A DNA stretch of 59,816 nucleotides from Pseudomonas nicosulfuronedens (GTDB lineage: Bacteria > Pseudomonadota > Gammaproteobacteria > Pseudomonadales > Pseudomonadaceae). Location of the stretch: NCBI RefSeq assembly GCF_005877905.1, contig NZ_SWDV01000044.1, positions 1 to 59,816 of the forward strand, read 5' to 3'. The number at the start of each line of letters is the position of its first letter. Positions within the stretch are counted from its first letter, which is position 1. A program made the position numbers and the translations under genes. This document shows, piece by piece, positions 7,845 to 15,850 of the stretch. The notes under the pieces were generated by a model, which was not told the DNA's origin, did not search any database, and saw nothing but the letters and a program-made list of their open reading frames with translations.

Positions 7845-8846
7845 TCAAGTGGCCGAATGATAGGCGAACAGCGCCGGCGAACCGCCGGTGTGCAGGAACA
7901 GGATAGGCCCGGGTTTTGAGAAGCGATCACGACGAATACCGTCGAGCAGTCCAGCCATCGCCTTGCCGGTGTACACCGGGTCCAGCAGCAGGCCTTCCTG
8001 GCTGGCCAGCAGGCGCACTGCCTCGAGCGTGCCGGCATTCGCTTCGCCGTAGCGCGGGCCGAAATACTCGTCCCACAGTTGTACTTTCGGCCGGGCCGAC
8101 GAGTCTTGGCCAAGCAGTTCCAGCGTGCGCGCGACCAGCCCTTCGACTTTTGGTCGTTGTGCCGCATCGATCCGTGAAACGGTTACCCCGATGACGTCCA
8201 GCTCCGGCAAGGCGTCGGCCAGCGCGATCGCCAGGCCCGCATGGGTGCCAGCGCTGCCGGAGGCGAGCACCACGGCGGAGAACGCCTGGCCGCTGCTGTG
8301 AATCTGCTCCGCCAGCTCCAATCCGGCGCGCACGTAACCCAGGGCGCCGAGCGCGTTGGAGCCGCCGATCGGCACAATGTAGGGCTTGCGGCCCTCACGG
8401 CGCAGGCGTTCGCCAGTCTGCGCCAGCAGCTCGTCGGCGGTATCGAGATTGGGGACGAGTTCTACCTCGGTGCCGAACAGGTCCAGCAGCAGGCGGTTGC
8501 CATTGCTCAGGTAATTGCGGTCATCGGTGCCGATGGGGTTTTCCAGCAGCGCCACGCAGCGCAGGCCAAGCTTCGCAGCGACGGCGGCGGTCTGGCGCAC
8601 ATGGTTGGACTGGATCGCGCCGGCGGTGACCAGCGTGTCGGCGCCGGCCTTCAGGGCATCGGCGGCGAGGAACTCCAGCTTGCGCACCTTGTTGCCGCCC
8701 AGGGCGAACGGTGTAGTGTCGTCGCGCTTTACGTACAGCTCGCGGCCCAGGTGCGCGGAGAGTCGGTCCAGCTTGTCCAGCGGAGTCGGGCCGCCGGCCA
8801 GGTCGAGGCGGGGAAAGCGGGCGAGGGCTTCACGCAGGGAGCTCAT
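7845..8846 (-). CDS. dcyD: D-cysteine desulfhydrase
   Basis: PLP-dependent enzyme of 333 aa that splits D-cysteine to pyruvate, sulfide and ammonia; the same family includes ACC deaminases. The PLP lysine is in [11 protein letters not shown] (about residues 50-60), and a glycine-rich phosphate loop occurs at [10 protein letters not shown]. Position directly upstream of the cystine importer genes matches the functional association seen in enterobacteria and supports D-cysteine rather than ACC as substrate. The 119-base gap to tcyJ is A/T-rich and may contain a second promoter. Confidence 0.88.
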   Translation of the reverse strand: MSSLREALARFPRLDLAGGPTPLDKLDRLSAHLGRELYVKRDDTTPFALGGNKVRKLEFLAADALKAGADTLVTAGAIQSNHVRQTAAVAAKLGLRCVALLENPIGTDDRNYLSNGNRLLLDLFGTEVELVPNLDTADELLAQTGERLRREGRKPYIVPIGGSNALGALGYVRAGLELAEQIHSSGQAFSAVVLASGSAGTHAGLAIALADALPELDVIGVTVSRIDAAQRPKVEGLVARTLELLGQDSSARPKVQLWDEYFGPRYGEANAGTLEAVRLLASQEGLLLDPVYTGKAMAGLLDGIRRDRFSKPGPILFLHTGGSPALFAYHSAT

Positions 8847-9088
8847 GGCAGGTTCTCGGTGTGACGGCGGAATGCATCACGATAGAGCGCGTGAAATCCC
8901 GCCGCAATGTGGCGGGCGGCCGCTTGACGCTGACCTGCACGGGAATGTCGCGTGATCACCGCTGGAAACTCCAGAGGCTGTGAATCAATGTGCGGACAGC
9001 GGAGCGGCGAACCGCTACGCTCCACGCTCAGATCCGGAAACTTTAACCGGGCGATAACGAAATCAGGAAAACCAGGGCGGGAAATCCG

Positions 9089-9523
9089 ATGACTTCAGCA
9101 GTACCTTCACGCGCTTCGCTGCAACGCTGGATGCTTCAGCTACTCGGCGCGGTGGCCTTGATGCTGGGGCTGAGCAGCCCGGCGCTGGCTGACCGGGTGA
9201 TTCCCTCGGGGATGATGGTGGGCTTCGTCGATAGCGCGGTGTACCCGGTGATCACCCTCAAGCGACCGAAGCCGAGCCTGTTGCGCCAGGTCATCACCAT
9301 CGGCCTGTATGAAAAGACCATCAGCTACCCGCTGTCGGTGTCCATCCGCATCCGCGACGAGACCAACCGCTTCATGGTCTACGGCATGCTGCCGAAGATC
9401 GCCGGCAAGTTCGTCGGCATCAAGATGGGCCTGGACAGTCGGATCAGCCAGATCTGGGTGATGACCGAAGCCGAAGCGACCGAGTACGTGACCCGCCCGG
9501 ACACTCTGTTCCCGCCGAGCTGA
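9089..9523 (+). CDS. Exported hypothetical protein
   Basis: A 144-aa protein with a signal peptide (hydrophobic core AVALMLGLSS, likely cleavage after PALA, residue 34) and a small, beta-rich, basic mature domain. No motif allows a functional name. It is divergent from dcyD, with 242 bases between the two starts, and is followed by a small hypothetical gene. Real coding potential is supported by codon use and a plausible signal peptide. Confidence 0.75.
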   Translation: MTSAVPSRASLQRWMLQLLGAVALMLGLSSPALADRVIPSGMMVGFVDSAVYPVITLKRPKPSLLRQVITIGLYEKTISYPLSVSIRIRDETNRFMVYGMLPKIAGKFVGIKMGLDSRISQIWVMTEAEATEYVTRPDTLFPPS

Positions 9524-9548
9524 TGGCTTTGCCTCCGGGTTGACGGCC

Positions 9549-9577
9549 CTGCCCGTGCCGCTCGTGCGGGCGGGCAG
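9549..9577. terminator. G/C-rich stem-loop, possible terminator
   Basis: CTGCCCG and CGGGCAG arms flank a further GCC/GGC-paired interior shortly after the exported hypothetical gene. There is no T-run, so termination would be weak or Rho-assisted. Confidence 0.4.
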
Positions 9578-9640
9578 CCGGAAGAGTGCGACTTCGGCTA
9601 TCATGTGCACCGTTTCAAACCTTTCAGAACCGGTCTAACC

Positions 9641-9847
9641 ATGACGTCCTCTCAGCAGCCGCCCCGCGACGACAGCGCCGACAACGCGCAGGAACAACCC
9701 AAACTCTCCCTGGCCGAGCTGGCCAAGGCAGCCCTTGCTGCGCAGCAGCAGGCGAAAACCGCCTACCAGCATCGCAAGCCCCACGACCAGGCCGAGTACC
9801 GCCCGCCGCACCCGCGTGGTTCGCGTCGCTCCATGGGCAAGCGCTGA
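9641..9847 (+). CDS. Small hydrophilic hypothetical protein
   Basis: A 68-aa protein rich in Gln, Ala, Arg and Pro, probably disordered, with a basic C-terminus (SRRSMGKR). The ATG at 9641 is preferred to an in-frame GTG at 9605. A central segment (LSLAELAKAALAAQQQAK) could form an amphipathic helix. I do not recognise a family; similar small proteins occur in pseudomonads. Confidence 0.6.
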   Translation: MTSSQQPPRDDSADNAQEQPKLSLAELAKAALAAQQQAKTAYQHRKPHDQAEYRPPHPRGSRRSMGKR

Positions 9848-10045
9848 GGCAGCCTCTCGTCCGAAATACTGTCAGCTGGCGCTCTTGCGGGGGCGTTGGC
9901 TGAACTGCGGTGACCGGCACGGGTCGTATCCGCATCGGCCTTGCCATGCTGGCTGGCCATTCCCGCTCTCGCGAACCCGTCACGGATCGACACCCGCGCC
10001 ACCCTGTGCCCAGGCAGAGGGGCGCCTCGCGTCCAAGGAGAATCC

Positions 10046-10297
10046 ATGAAAGTCCTCGTACCCGTCCTTTCCCTGCTGGCGCTTGCCGGCTGCATCACCA
10101 TGACCGGCAACTACGAAGTCAGCGCCCATGACGAGTCCGGCAAGGCCCTGAGCAATGGCAAGTTCCTCGCCAGCGGCAGCGGCATCTACACCGTGCGCAA
10201 CTCACTCTGCTCGGTCTACCCGAAGGCCATCGTTACCATCAGGGACGTGGAGACGGACCAAGAGCTGGAGGGCGAAAGCCCCTACCACTGTCGCTGA
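10046..10297 (+). CDS. Small predicted lipoprotein
   Basis: An 83-aa protein with a short signal peptide and lipobox (LALAGC, Cys at residue 16), then a compact domain with two cysteines (SLCSVYP and YHC at the C-terminus) that could form a disulfide. The ATG at 10046 has an AAGGAG site (10035-10040). The longer in-frame extension upstream lacks a signal peptide and is rejected. Function unknown; a cell-envelope location is inferred. Confidence 0.75.
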   Translation: MKVLVPVLSLLALAGCITMTGNYEVSAHDESGKALSNGKFLASGSGIYTVRNSLCSVYPKAIVTIRDVETDQELEGESPYHCR

Positions 10298-10301
10298 GCG
10301 T

Positions 10302-10326
10302 GGTTCGCGAGCAAGCCTGCTCCCAC
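10302..10326. repeat. Half REP-type element
   Basis: The segment from GGTTCGCGAGCAAGC to CTCCCACC matches one arm of the pseudomonad REP palindromes seen complete at 24406-24484, without its partner arm. Confidence 0.6.
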
Positions 10327-10349
10327 CGCTGAACCCGCCTGCCTGGAAG

Positions 10350-10378
10350 AGGCGGCTTGGGATACTCCCAAGCCGCTT
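10350..10378. terminator. Terminator-like hairpin between converging genes
   Basis: A perfect 10-bp stem (GCGGCTTGGG / CCCAAGCCGC) with loop ATACT lies between the small lipoprotein gene and the converging hypothetical gene; a short TTCG follows rather than a T-run. Confidence 0.65.
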
Positions 10379-10383
10379 CGTCG

Positions 10384-10677
10384 TTATTGCGGCAGTCGTT
10401 CGAACCGTCGTTCCAGTTGGGTGAGGAAACCAATCTCATAGGCCATGCGGTCCAGCATGGAACGCTGCAGCGTGCGGCCCTTGGCGAAGTTGCTCCAGAG
10501 CGTTTCCCCGCCCGGGGCGAACAGCCATTCGCGGGCGACCAGCGCGCCATAGCTCATGACGAGGTGAGATTCCTCCGGCCAGCCCGGCGGGGTTTCGAAT
10601 CTGAGGGGGTGATCGCGGCCCGGCAGGGTATGGAACTGGGCTGATTCGGGATCGAGGGTGTTGTTGTCTGAAGACAT
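10384..10677 (-). CDS. Conserved hypothetical protein
   Basis: A 97-aa cytoplasmic-looking protein, rich in aromatic and charged residues (YGALVAREWLFAP, LDRMAYEIGFLTQLERRFERL), with no signal peptide. The start is supported by GGAG eight bases upstream on the minus strand. I do not recognise the family. It converges on the small lipoprotein gene and has a structured 5' region. Confidence 0.65.
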   Translation of the reverse strand: MSSDNNTLDPESAQFHTLPGRDHPLRFETPPGWPEESHLVMSYGALVAREWLFAPGGETLWSNFAKGRTLQRSMLDRMAYEIGFLTQLERRFERLPQ

Positions 10678-11068
10678 TTGCGTTACTCCGTTTCGTTGAG
10701 GTCAGGAGCTGCCGCCATTGCTGTCAAACAATGGAGGCAGACCACGCGGGGTTGACAGACCGGGAAACGGAACCGGCAGACCTCACGGGGAGGTCTCCCC
10801 GCGCGATCTGCCATAAACCCTGCGATCAGAAATCACAGTCGTGACAAGGCCTACGAAAAGCGTTCGCCGCTTTTCGCATGCACCTGCTGGCGCAATCGCG
10901 CCGTTTCGACGGGCTGTCAAACCCGGCCACGGATTTTGCCGTGACGGGCGCAGCATAGGGGCTGCCTACCAAGCCGGCAAGAACAGGTGCTCGCGCCAGG
11001 GAGGTATCGGCTGCGTCCTACAGATATGAAGGGCGAAGTGCTTCAGCAGGGTGCTCTGCCGCAATGAC
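10678..11068. other. Structured intergenic region, no recognised gene
   Basis: No coding frame with family resemblance. Several stem-loops are visible: AGACCTC/GAGGTCT around 10779-10797, a perfect 9-bp stem CGAAAAGCG/CGCTTTTCG with TTCGC loop at 10854-10876, and CACGG/CCGTG around 10930-10945. CTGTCAA and TTGACAG flank about 24 bases near 10721-10760. They could be a leader for the minus-strand gene at 10677 or a small RNA, but no known RNA family was recognised. Confidence 0.4.
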
Positions 11069-11093
11069 AAAGGCCGGCAATCGCCGGCCTTGT
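11069..11093 (-). terminator. Terminator of the lipid-transport operon
   Basis: Stem AAGGCCGGC / GCCGGCCTT with a four-base loop directly after the stop codon of the last gene of the minus-strand operon; a short T-rich stretch follows on that strand. Confidence 0.75.
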
Positions 11094-11095
11094 GC

Positions 11096-11719
11096 TTACT
11101 GTGGTGTGAGCTTCTGCCGCTGCCCCTGCTGCAACGTCCACTCCACCACTTGCGCGGAAAGCTGGTCGGCCGCCTTGCCGAAGGCGCTGACCACTTCGGG
11201 CACCTGTTTGCCGTCCACCGGCTGGCGGACCTCGAAGCTGCGCGAGGCGACGATGCGTTGGCCGAGGGTGCGCACCAGGCGGGCGTCGTAGCGGATGTGG
11301 ATCACCGGTTTGCCGTTCTGGTACTCGCTCTGGAAGGCGCGCAGTTCGCCGGTCAGGTCGAGGTCGGCCTGCAGGCTGGCTTCGTCGCTGCTCAGGGCGC
11401 GGACGCTGCCGTTGGCGGTGAAGGCATCGAGTAGGCGGTCACGCAGCAAGCCAGGTGCACGGTTGCTCCAGCGTGCGCCCTGGTAGCTGCTCAGCTGGTT
11501 GCCCTGTGGGACCACGGCGATGCGATTGCTGTCCAGCGCCAGGCCGGCGGTGGGGGCGCTGACGCGCAACGACCAGTTCACCGCGGTATTGCTGCGCGCG
11601 GGCTGTTGGACGGCGGGCAGCAGGTAGAAGTCCGGGCTCTCCGCTTCCGGGAGGATCGAGCAGGCGCCCAGCAGACTGACCAGGGCGGCGACGCCGAGCA
11701 GGCGGGGAAGGGCGGTCAT
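11096..11719 (-). CDS. ABC-type transport auxiliary lipoprotein (PqiC/DUF330 family)
   Basis: A 207-aa lipoprotein (signal peptide with lipobox LLGAC, Cys about residue 20) of the PqiC/YmbA family, followed by FYLLPAVQ, typical of the family start. These outer-membrane lipoproteins work with MCE proteins in moving phospholipids across the periplasm. It is the last gene of a four-gene operon, overlapping the MCE gene by four bases. Confidence 0.88.
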   Translation of the reverse strand: MTALPRLLGVAALVSLLGACSILPEAESPDFYLLPAVQQPARSNTAVNWSLRVSAPTAGLALDSNRIAVVPQGNQLSSYQGARWSNRAPGLLRDRLLDAFTANGSVRALSSDEASLQADLDLTGELRAFQSEYQNGKPVIHIRYDARLVRTLGQRIVASRSFEVRQPVDGKQVPEVVSAFGKAADQLSAQVVEWTLQQGQRQKLTPQ

Positions 11720-12654
11720 GGCTGGAACTCCTTGTTGCGTTCGCGGCCGAGCAGGTAGCCGGTGGGGTTCTCCTGCAGGCGGCGGGTGACGCCGCGCAGG
11801 TCTTCCAGGGTGGAGCGCAGTTCGCGGATCGCCGGGCCGATCTCACCCAGGCCGTTGAGGCCGCCGTTCACCGAGTCGTAGTTGCTGTTCAGCAGTTGAT
11901 CCACGCGCTCGCTGCTGCTGCGCAGGGAGGCGAGGGTCTTCTGCGCGTCGTCCATGATGACCTGGCCTTTTCCGCCCAGTGTCTGGTTGGCGCGGTCGAG
12001 CAGCTCGCTGGCATTGGCCAGGGTGATACGCGCCTGTTCGCTCGCGGCGGCCAGTTCCTTGAAGGTGCGACGGATGTCGTCGCGCTGTTCGGCGACCACG
12101 CCGGTGGCCTGGTCGATGTGGTCCAGGGTGCGGCTGATGCGGTCGACGTTCTCCTGGGAGAACATGCGGTTCACGTTGTTGATCAGGTTGTTGATATTGG
12201 TGGCGATGTCCTCGCCGTTGGCCAGCAGCTTGGCGAAGGGTGAAGGGATGGTCTTGATCACCGGCACCTCGCCGTCCTTGCTGGCCAGCGGCGGGCTGTC
12301 CTGGGCGGCGCTGGAGAGCTGGATGATGGCCTGGCCGGTGACACCGGTGAGAGCCAGCTTGGCGCGCGTGTCTTCGCGGATCGGCGTGCTGTCGTAGACG
12401 CGGATGCGTGCGCGGACCTTGCGCGGGTCGTTCGGGTCCAGGCGCAGGGAGACCACATCGCCGACGCGGATGCCGCTGTACTGCACGGTGCCGCCTTCGG
12501 ACAGGCCGGTCACCGCCTCGTTGAAGATCACGTCGTAGACCTTGTACTTCTGGTCGTTGCTCGATTGCGCCAGCCACAGCGCGAAGAGCAGTGCGCCGAT
12601 CGACACCACCAGGGTGAACAGGCCGATCAGCACGTGATGGGCACGGGTTTCCAT
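11716..12654 (-). CDS. MCE/MlaD-family lipid-transport protein
   Basis: A 312-aa inner-membrane-anchored periplasmic protein. One N-terminal transmembrane helix (about residues 8-28, IGLFTLVVSIGALLFALW) is followed by an MCE domain (YDVIFNEAVTGLSEGGTVQYSG region, about 40-120) and a long helical, coiled-coil-prone C-terminus. MCE rings bind lipids and bridge the periplasm. It is two bases from the ATPase gene and overlaps the lipoprotein gene, forming a Mla/Pqi-like transporter; the transport direction is not readable. Confidence 0.9.
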   Translation of the reverse strand: METRAHHVLIGLFTLVVSIGALLFALWLAQSSNDQKYKVYDVIFNEAVTGLSEGGTVQYSGIRVGDVVSLRLDPNDPRKVRARIRVYDSTPIREDTRAKLALTGVTGQAIIQLSSAAQDSPPLASKDGEVPVIKTIPSPFAKLLANGEDIATNINNLINNVNRMFSQENVDRISRTLDHIDQATGVVAEQRDDIRRTFKELAAASEQARITLANASELLDRANQTLGGKGQVIMDDAQKTLASLRSSSERVDQLLNSNYDSVNGGLNGLGEIGPAIRELRSTLEDLRGVTRRLQENPTGYLLGRERNKEFQP

Positions 12655-12656
12655 TG

Positions 12657-13442
12657 TCAGTTTTCCTCCCGCAGGTGCTCGGTGGCCTGCTGCGCGGCAC
12701 GGCCACGGGGGCCATGGAAGTAGTCCTGGACCCAGGCGTCCGGGTTCTCGGCGACCTGGTCCAGCGGACCGACCACCAGCACCCGCTTCTGCGAGAGCAC
12801 GGCGACGCGGTCGCAGATGGTGTAGAGGGTGTCCAGGTCGTGGGTCACCAGGAACACGGTGAGGCCGAAGGCGTCGCGCAGGGTCAGGATGAGTTGGTCG
12901 AAGGCCGCGGCACCGATGGGATCTAGGCCGGCGGTGGGTTCGTCAAGGAACAGGATGTCCGGGTCCAGCGCCAGGGCGCGGGCCAACGCGGCGCGCTTGA
13001 CCATGCCGCCGGACAGCTCCGAGGGGTACTTGGCGCCCGCATCCGGTGGCAGGCCGGCGAGGGAAATCTTCACCTTGGCCATGAACTCGGCGTCGCTGCG
13101 CGACAGTTTGGCGTGTTCGATCAGCGGCAGGCAGATGTTCTCGCTCACGGTCAGCGAGGAGAACAGCGCGCCGTTCTGGAACAGCACGCCGAAGCGCCTT
13201 TCCAGTTTCGAACGCTCCAGCGGCGGCAAGGCAGGCAGGTTCTGCCCGAAGACATGCACGCTGCCTTCGCTGGGCTGGCGCAGGCCGATGATGCTGCGCA
13301 GCAGCACCGACTTGCCGGTGCCCGAACCACCCACTACGCCGAGGATCTCGCCCTTCATCACGTCGAGGTCGAGGTGCTCGTGCACGGCGTGGGTGCCGAA
13401 GCGGTTGGCCAGGTCGCGGACGACGATGATCGGTTCGCTCAC
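12657..13442 (-). CDS. Mla-type ABC transporter ATP-binding protein
   Basis: A 261-aa ATPase of the MlaF type. Walker A GGSGTGKSVLL, signature LSGGMVKRAALARAL, Walker B ILFLDEPTAGLDP and VTHDLDT are clear. The start is placed at a GTG (13442) that overlaps the permease stop codon as GTGA; a much longer in-frame extension upstream has no family resemblance and reads through the permease gene. It energises the permease encoded upstream. Confidence 0.9.
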   Translation of the reverse strand: MSEPIIVVRDLANRFGTHAVHEHLDLDVMKGEILGVVGGSGTGKSVLLRSIIGLRQPSEGSVHVFGQNLPALPPLERSKLERRFGVLFQNGALFSSLTVSENICLPLIEHAKLSRSDAEFMAKVKISLAGLPPDAGAKYPSELSGGMVKRAALARALALDPDILFLDEPTAGLDPIGAAAFDQLILTLRDAFGLTVFLVTHDLDTLYTICDRVAVLSQKRVLVVGPLDQVAENPDAWVQDYFHGPRGRAAQQATEHLREEN

Positions 13443-14584
13443 CAGCCCATCTCCATGAAGAACAGCGCGAACATGGCATCCAGCAGGATCACCACGAAGA
13501 TCGACTGGACCACGCTGGAGGTCGTGTGCTCGCCCACCGACTGCGCGCTGCCGCTGACGCGGAAGCCTTCCAGGCAGCCGATCACGGCGATGATGAAGGC
13601 GAATACCGGGGCTTTGACGATGCCCACCAGGAAGTGCTGCACGGCGATGTCGTTCTGCAGCATGTAGAGGAACATGCGCGGCGAGATGTCCAGGCTCAGG
13701 GCGCAGACCACGCCACCGCCGAAGATGCCGGAAATCATCGCCAGGAACGTCAGCATCGGCAGGGTCAGCAGCAGCGCCAGCACCCGCGGCAGCACCAGCA
13801 GCTCCACCGGGTCCAGGCCCAGGGCCTGGATCGCGTCGATTTCCTGGTTGGCCTTCATCGAACCGATCTGCGCGGTGAAGGCGCTGGCGGTGCGGCCGGC
13901 AATCAGGATGGCGGTGAGCAGTACGCCGAACTCGCGCAGGAAGGAGAAGCCCACCAGGTCGACGGTGTAGATCGCCGCGCCGAATTTCTGCAACACCGTG
14001 GCGCCGAGGAAGGCCACCACTGCACCGACCATGAAGGTGAGCAGGGCGACGATGGGCACGGCGTCCAGGCCGGTTTCCTCCATGTGCGCGGCCAGCGAGG
14101 TCAGCCGCCAGCGGCGCGGACGCAGCAGGTTGCGCAGCAGGGTCTGCAGAGTCAGGCCGATGAAGCCCAATACACCGATCAGGTGGTCCTTGAAGGTGAC
14201 GGAGGCAATGCCGATCCGCTCCAGCACATCGACCAGCGCATTGCCGGGCGGCGGGGCCTTTTCGTCGAGCCGGCACTGGGTGATCGCGCTGCCGACAGTG
14301 CGCAGCAGCGCCTGGCGTTCGGCGGGCAGGTTGCGGGCGATCTGATCGAGTTGGCTCATGCGTGCGCTGCCGATGATCTCGGCGAGCAGGGCGGCACCGG
14401 CGGTATCCAATGCGCCGAGGCCGGCGAAGTCCAGCGCGCCCGGGGACTCGGCAGTGCGCTGTGCGGCCACCTGAGCTTCGAGCGTGGAGAAATGCGCAAG
14501 CGTCCAATCACCACTGATGCGCATCAGCGGTGGATTGGCGGTGGCGTCGAGCTGGAGCTGGCCGGGTAGGGCAGTCGTCGTCAT
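13439..14584 (-). CDS. Mla-type ABC permease with N-terminal STAS domain
   Basis: A 381-aa inner-membrane permease of the MlaE family. The first about 95 residues look like a STAS domain (cf. MlaB; LDFAGLGALDTAGAALLAEI), fused to the MlaE permease with the conserved LTFMVGAVVAF and IASIQALGLDPVELLVLPRVLA-type segments. The fusion explains why no separate mlaB gene follows. The start at ATG 14584 (MTTTALPG) is chosen; an ATG at 14593 is possible. It heads the operon permease-ATPase-MCE-lipoprotein. Confidence 0.88.
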   Translation of the reverse strand: MTTTALPGQLQLDATANPPLMRISGDWTLAHFSTLEAQVAAQRTAESPGALDFAGLGALDTAGAALLAEIIGSARMSQLDQIARNLPAERQALLRTVGSAITQCRLDEKAPPPGNALVDVLERIGIASVTFKDHLIGVLGFIGLTLQTLLRNLLRPRRWRLTSLAAHMEETGLDAVPIVALLTFMVGAVVAFLGATVLQKFGAAIYTVDLVGFSFLREFGVLLTAILIAGRTASAFTAQIGSMKANQEIDAIQALGLDPVELLVLPRVLALLLTLPMLTFLAMISGIFGGGVVCALSLDISPRMFLYMLQNDIAVQHFLVGIVKAPVFAFIIAVIGCLEGFRVSGSAQSVGEHTTSSVVQSIFVVILLDAMFALFFMEMGW

Positions 14585-14724
14585 GAGTCGCATTCTAGCG
14601 AAGTTACGCGGCCTGACCACTTGACTTGTGTGACCCATTTTAGAGCCTTTGTGGTTCTGAAGGCGGGCCCCGGCGACATCCTGTTCAATTGACGCCCCAG
14701 CCCGCCAGCCACTAAGCTGCGCGC

Positions 14725-14931
14725 CTGCTTCAGGTGCTCTCGGCGCAAGCCGCGAGTGAAACAGGGAAGCCGGTGACTTCGATATTCAATCGACCATTCC
14801 GGCGCTGCCCCCGCAACGGTAAGCGAGCTTTGAACCGCAATCCGCCACTGTGCCATTGGCATGGGAAGGCGCGGTTCCTTCGGAAACGCCAGGCGCTTCC
14901 ACTCGCGAGCCCGGAGACCGGCCTGCTGCAT
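14725..14931 (+). ncRNA. Cobalamin (AdoCbl-type) riboswitch
   Basis: The conserved core is directly readable: AGGGAAGCCGGTG (14763-14775), GCTGCCCCCGCAACGGTAAG, GCCACTG and GGGAAGG in the middle, and the B12 box GAGCCCGGAGACCGGCCTG (14907-14925). CAGG at 14731 can pair with CCTG at 14922 to close P1. It lies upstream of the cobalamin biosynthesis operon beginning at 15211 and is expected to shut that operon off when adenosylcobalamin is plentiful. Confidence 0.95.
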
Positions 14932-14935
14932 CGCA

Positions 14936-15210
14936 TGGCATCGCGGGAGGCGCTGCCGACGTCGGCGCTGCGCGCCGCGCGTTGCCGTCCTCCGCCTGCC
15001 CCGACTGGTCAGTGCCGCGCGGGTGAGAGCGGCGGAGAATCCTTCAGGTGAAATCCCTATTCCCCAGGTCGACAGCCTTCGTGCTGGGCGATCTCTTCTG
15101 CATGGCGCCTGCGCGCGCCAGCGGTACATCCCTGCCTGTTCCATCCCCCGTTCGCTGCCACCCGGCCGGCAGCCTGACGCCTGTGCAATCGCTTTCAGGA
15201 GCCACTTCCC
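14936..15210 (+). other. Long leader between riboswitch and cobO
   Basis: About 275 bases with no convincing gene. It holds a strong palindrome (GCCGACGTCGGC within 14955-14975) that could be the riboswitch expression platform, and a second region, 15010-15070, with GAGAGCGGCGGAG and repeated AATCC that I could not assign. In P. aeruginosa a TonB-dependent receptor gene lies between riboswitch and cobO, as I recall; none is present here. Confidence 0.4.
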
Positions 15211-15822
15211 ATGACTGAATCCCCGGAAAAGGACGACCGCCACCGCTCGCGCATGCAGCGCAAGAAGGCAGTGATTGACGAGAAGATCGCCCAGGCCCAG
15301 GGGGAGCGCGGTGTGTTCCTGGTCAACAGCGGCAACGGCAAGGGCAAGAGCAGCTCGGCGTTTGGCATGGTTGCCCGCGCGCTGGGCCATGGCATGAAGG
15401 TGGGCGTCGTGCAGTTCATCAAGGGCGCCGCGACCACGGGCGAGGAAGCGTTTTTCCGCCGCTTCCCCGAAGAAGTCAGCTTCCACGTCATGGGCGAAGG
15501 CTTTACCTGGGAAACCCAGGACCGCCAGCGCGACATCGCCAAGGCACAGGCGGCCTGGGACGTGGCGCGGCAACTGCTGAGCGACCCGCAGGTCGGCCTG
15601 GTGGTGCTGGACGAAGTGAACATCGCCCTCAAGCACGGCTACCTGGAACTGGACACCGTGTTGGCCGACATCGCCGCACGTCCGCCGATGCAGCATGTGG
15701 TCGCTACCGGCCGCGGCGTGCAGCCGGCGATGACCGAGGCGGCCGACACCGTCACCGAGATGGGCCTGGTGAAACACGCCTTCAAGGCCGGTATCAAGGC
15801 GCAGAAAGGGGTGGAGTTCTGA
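15211..15822 (+). CDS. cobO: Cob(I)yrinic acid a,c-diamide adenosyltransferase
   Basis: Cytoplasmic CobO/BtuR/CobA-type enzyme, 203 aa, transferring the adenosyl group of ATP to Co(I) corrinoid. The P-loop-like GNGKGKSSSAFG (about residues 40-51) binds ATP in the reversed manner of this family, and VVLDEVNIALKHGY and VATGRGVQP are conserved. A GGAG site precedes ATG 15211. First gene of the riboswitch-controlled operon; the next gene starts 28 bases on. Confidence 0.95.
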   Translation: MTESPEKDDRHRSRMQRKKAVIDEKIAQAQGERGVFLVNSGNGKGKSSSAFGMVARALGHGMKVGVVQFIKGAATTGEEAFFRRFPEEVSFHVMGEGFTWETQDRQRDIAKAQAAWDVARQLLSDPQVGLVVLDEVNIALKHGYLELDTVLADIAARPPMQHVVATGRGVQPAMTEAADTVTEMGLVKHAFKAGIKAQKGVEF

Positions 15823-15850
15823 TGCAGTTCATTGTGGCGGAGCGCGCTCG

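Noticed and set aside
10854..10876. Rho-independent terminator
   Set aside because: The 9-bp stem is perfect but is not followed by a T-run and no gene ends just upstream in either direction.
13526..14569. 347-codon plus-strand frame
   Set aside because: Antisense shadow of the STAS-MlaE permease gene; composition is His/Gln/Arg-rich with no family resemblance.
15010..15070. Second riboswitch (glycine, TPP or ZTP) in the cobO leader
   Set aside because: The GAGAGCGGCGGAG patch hints at one, but none of the conserved cores of these classes could be completed.
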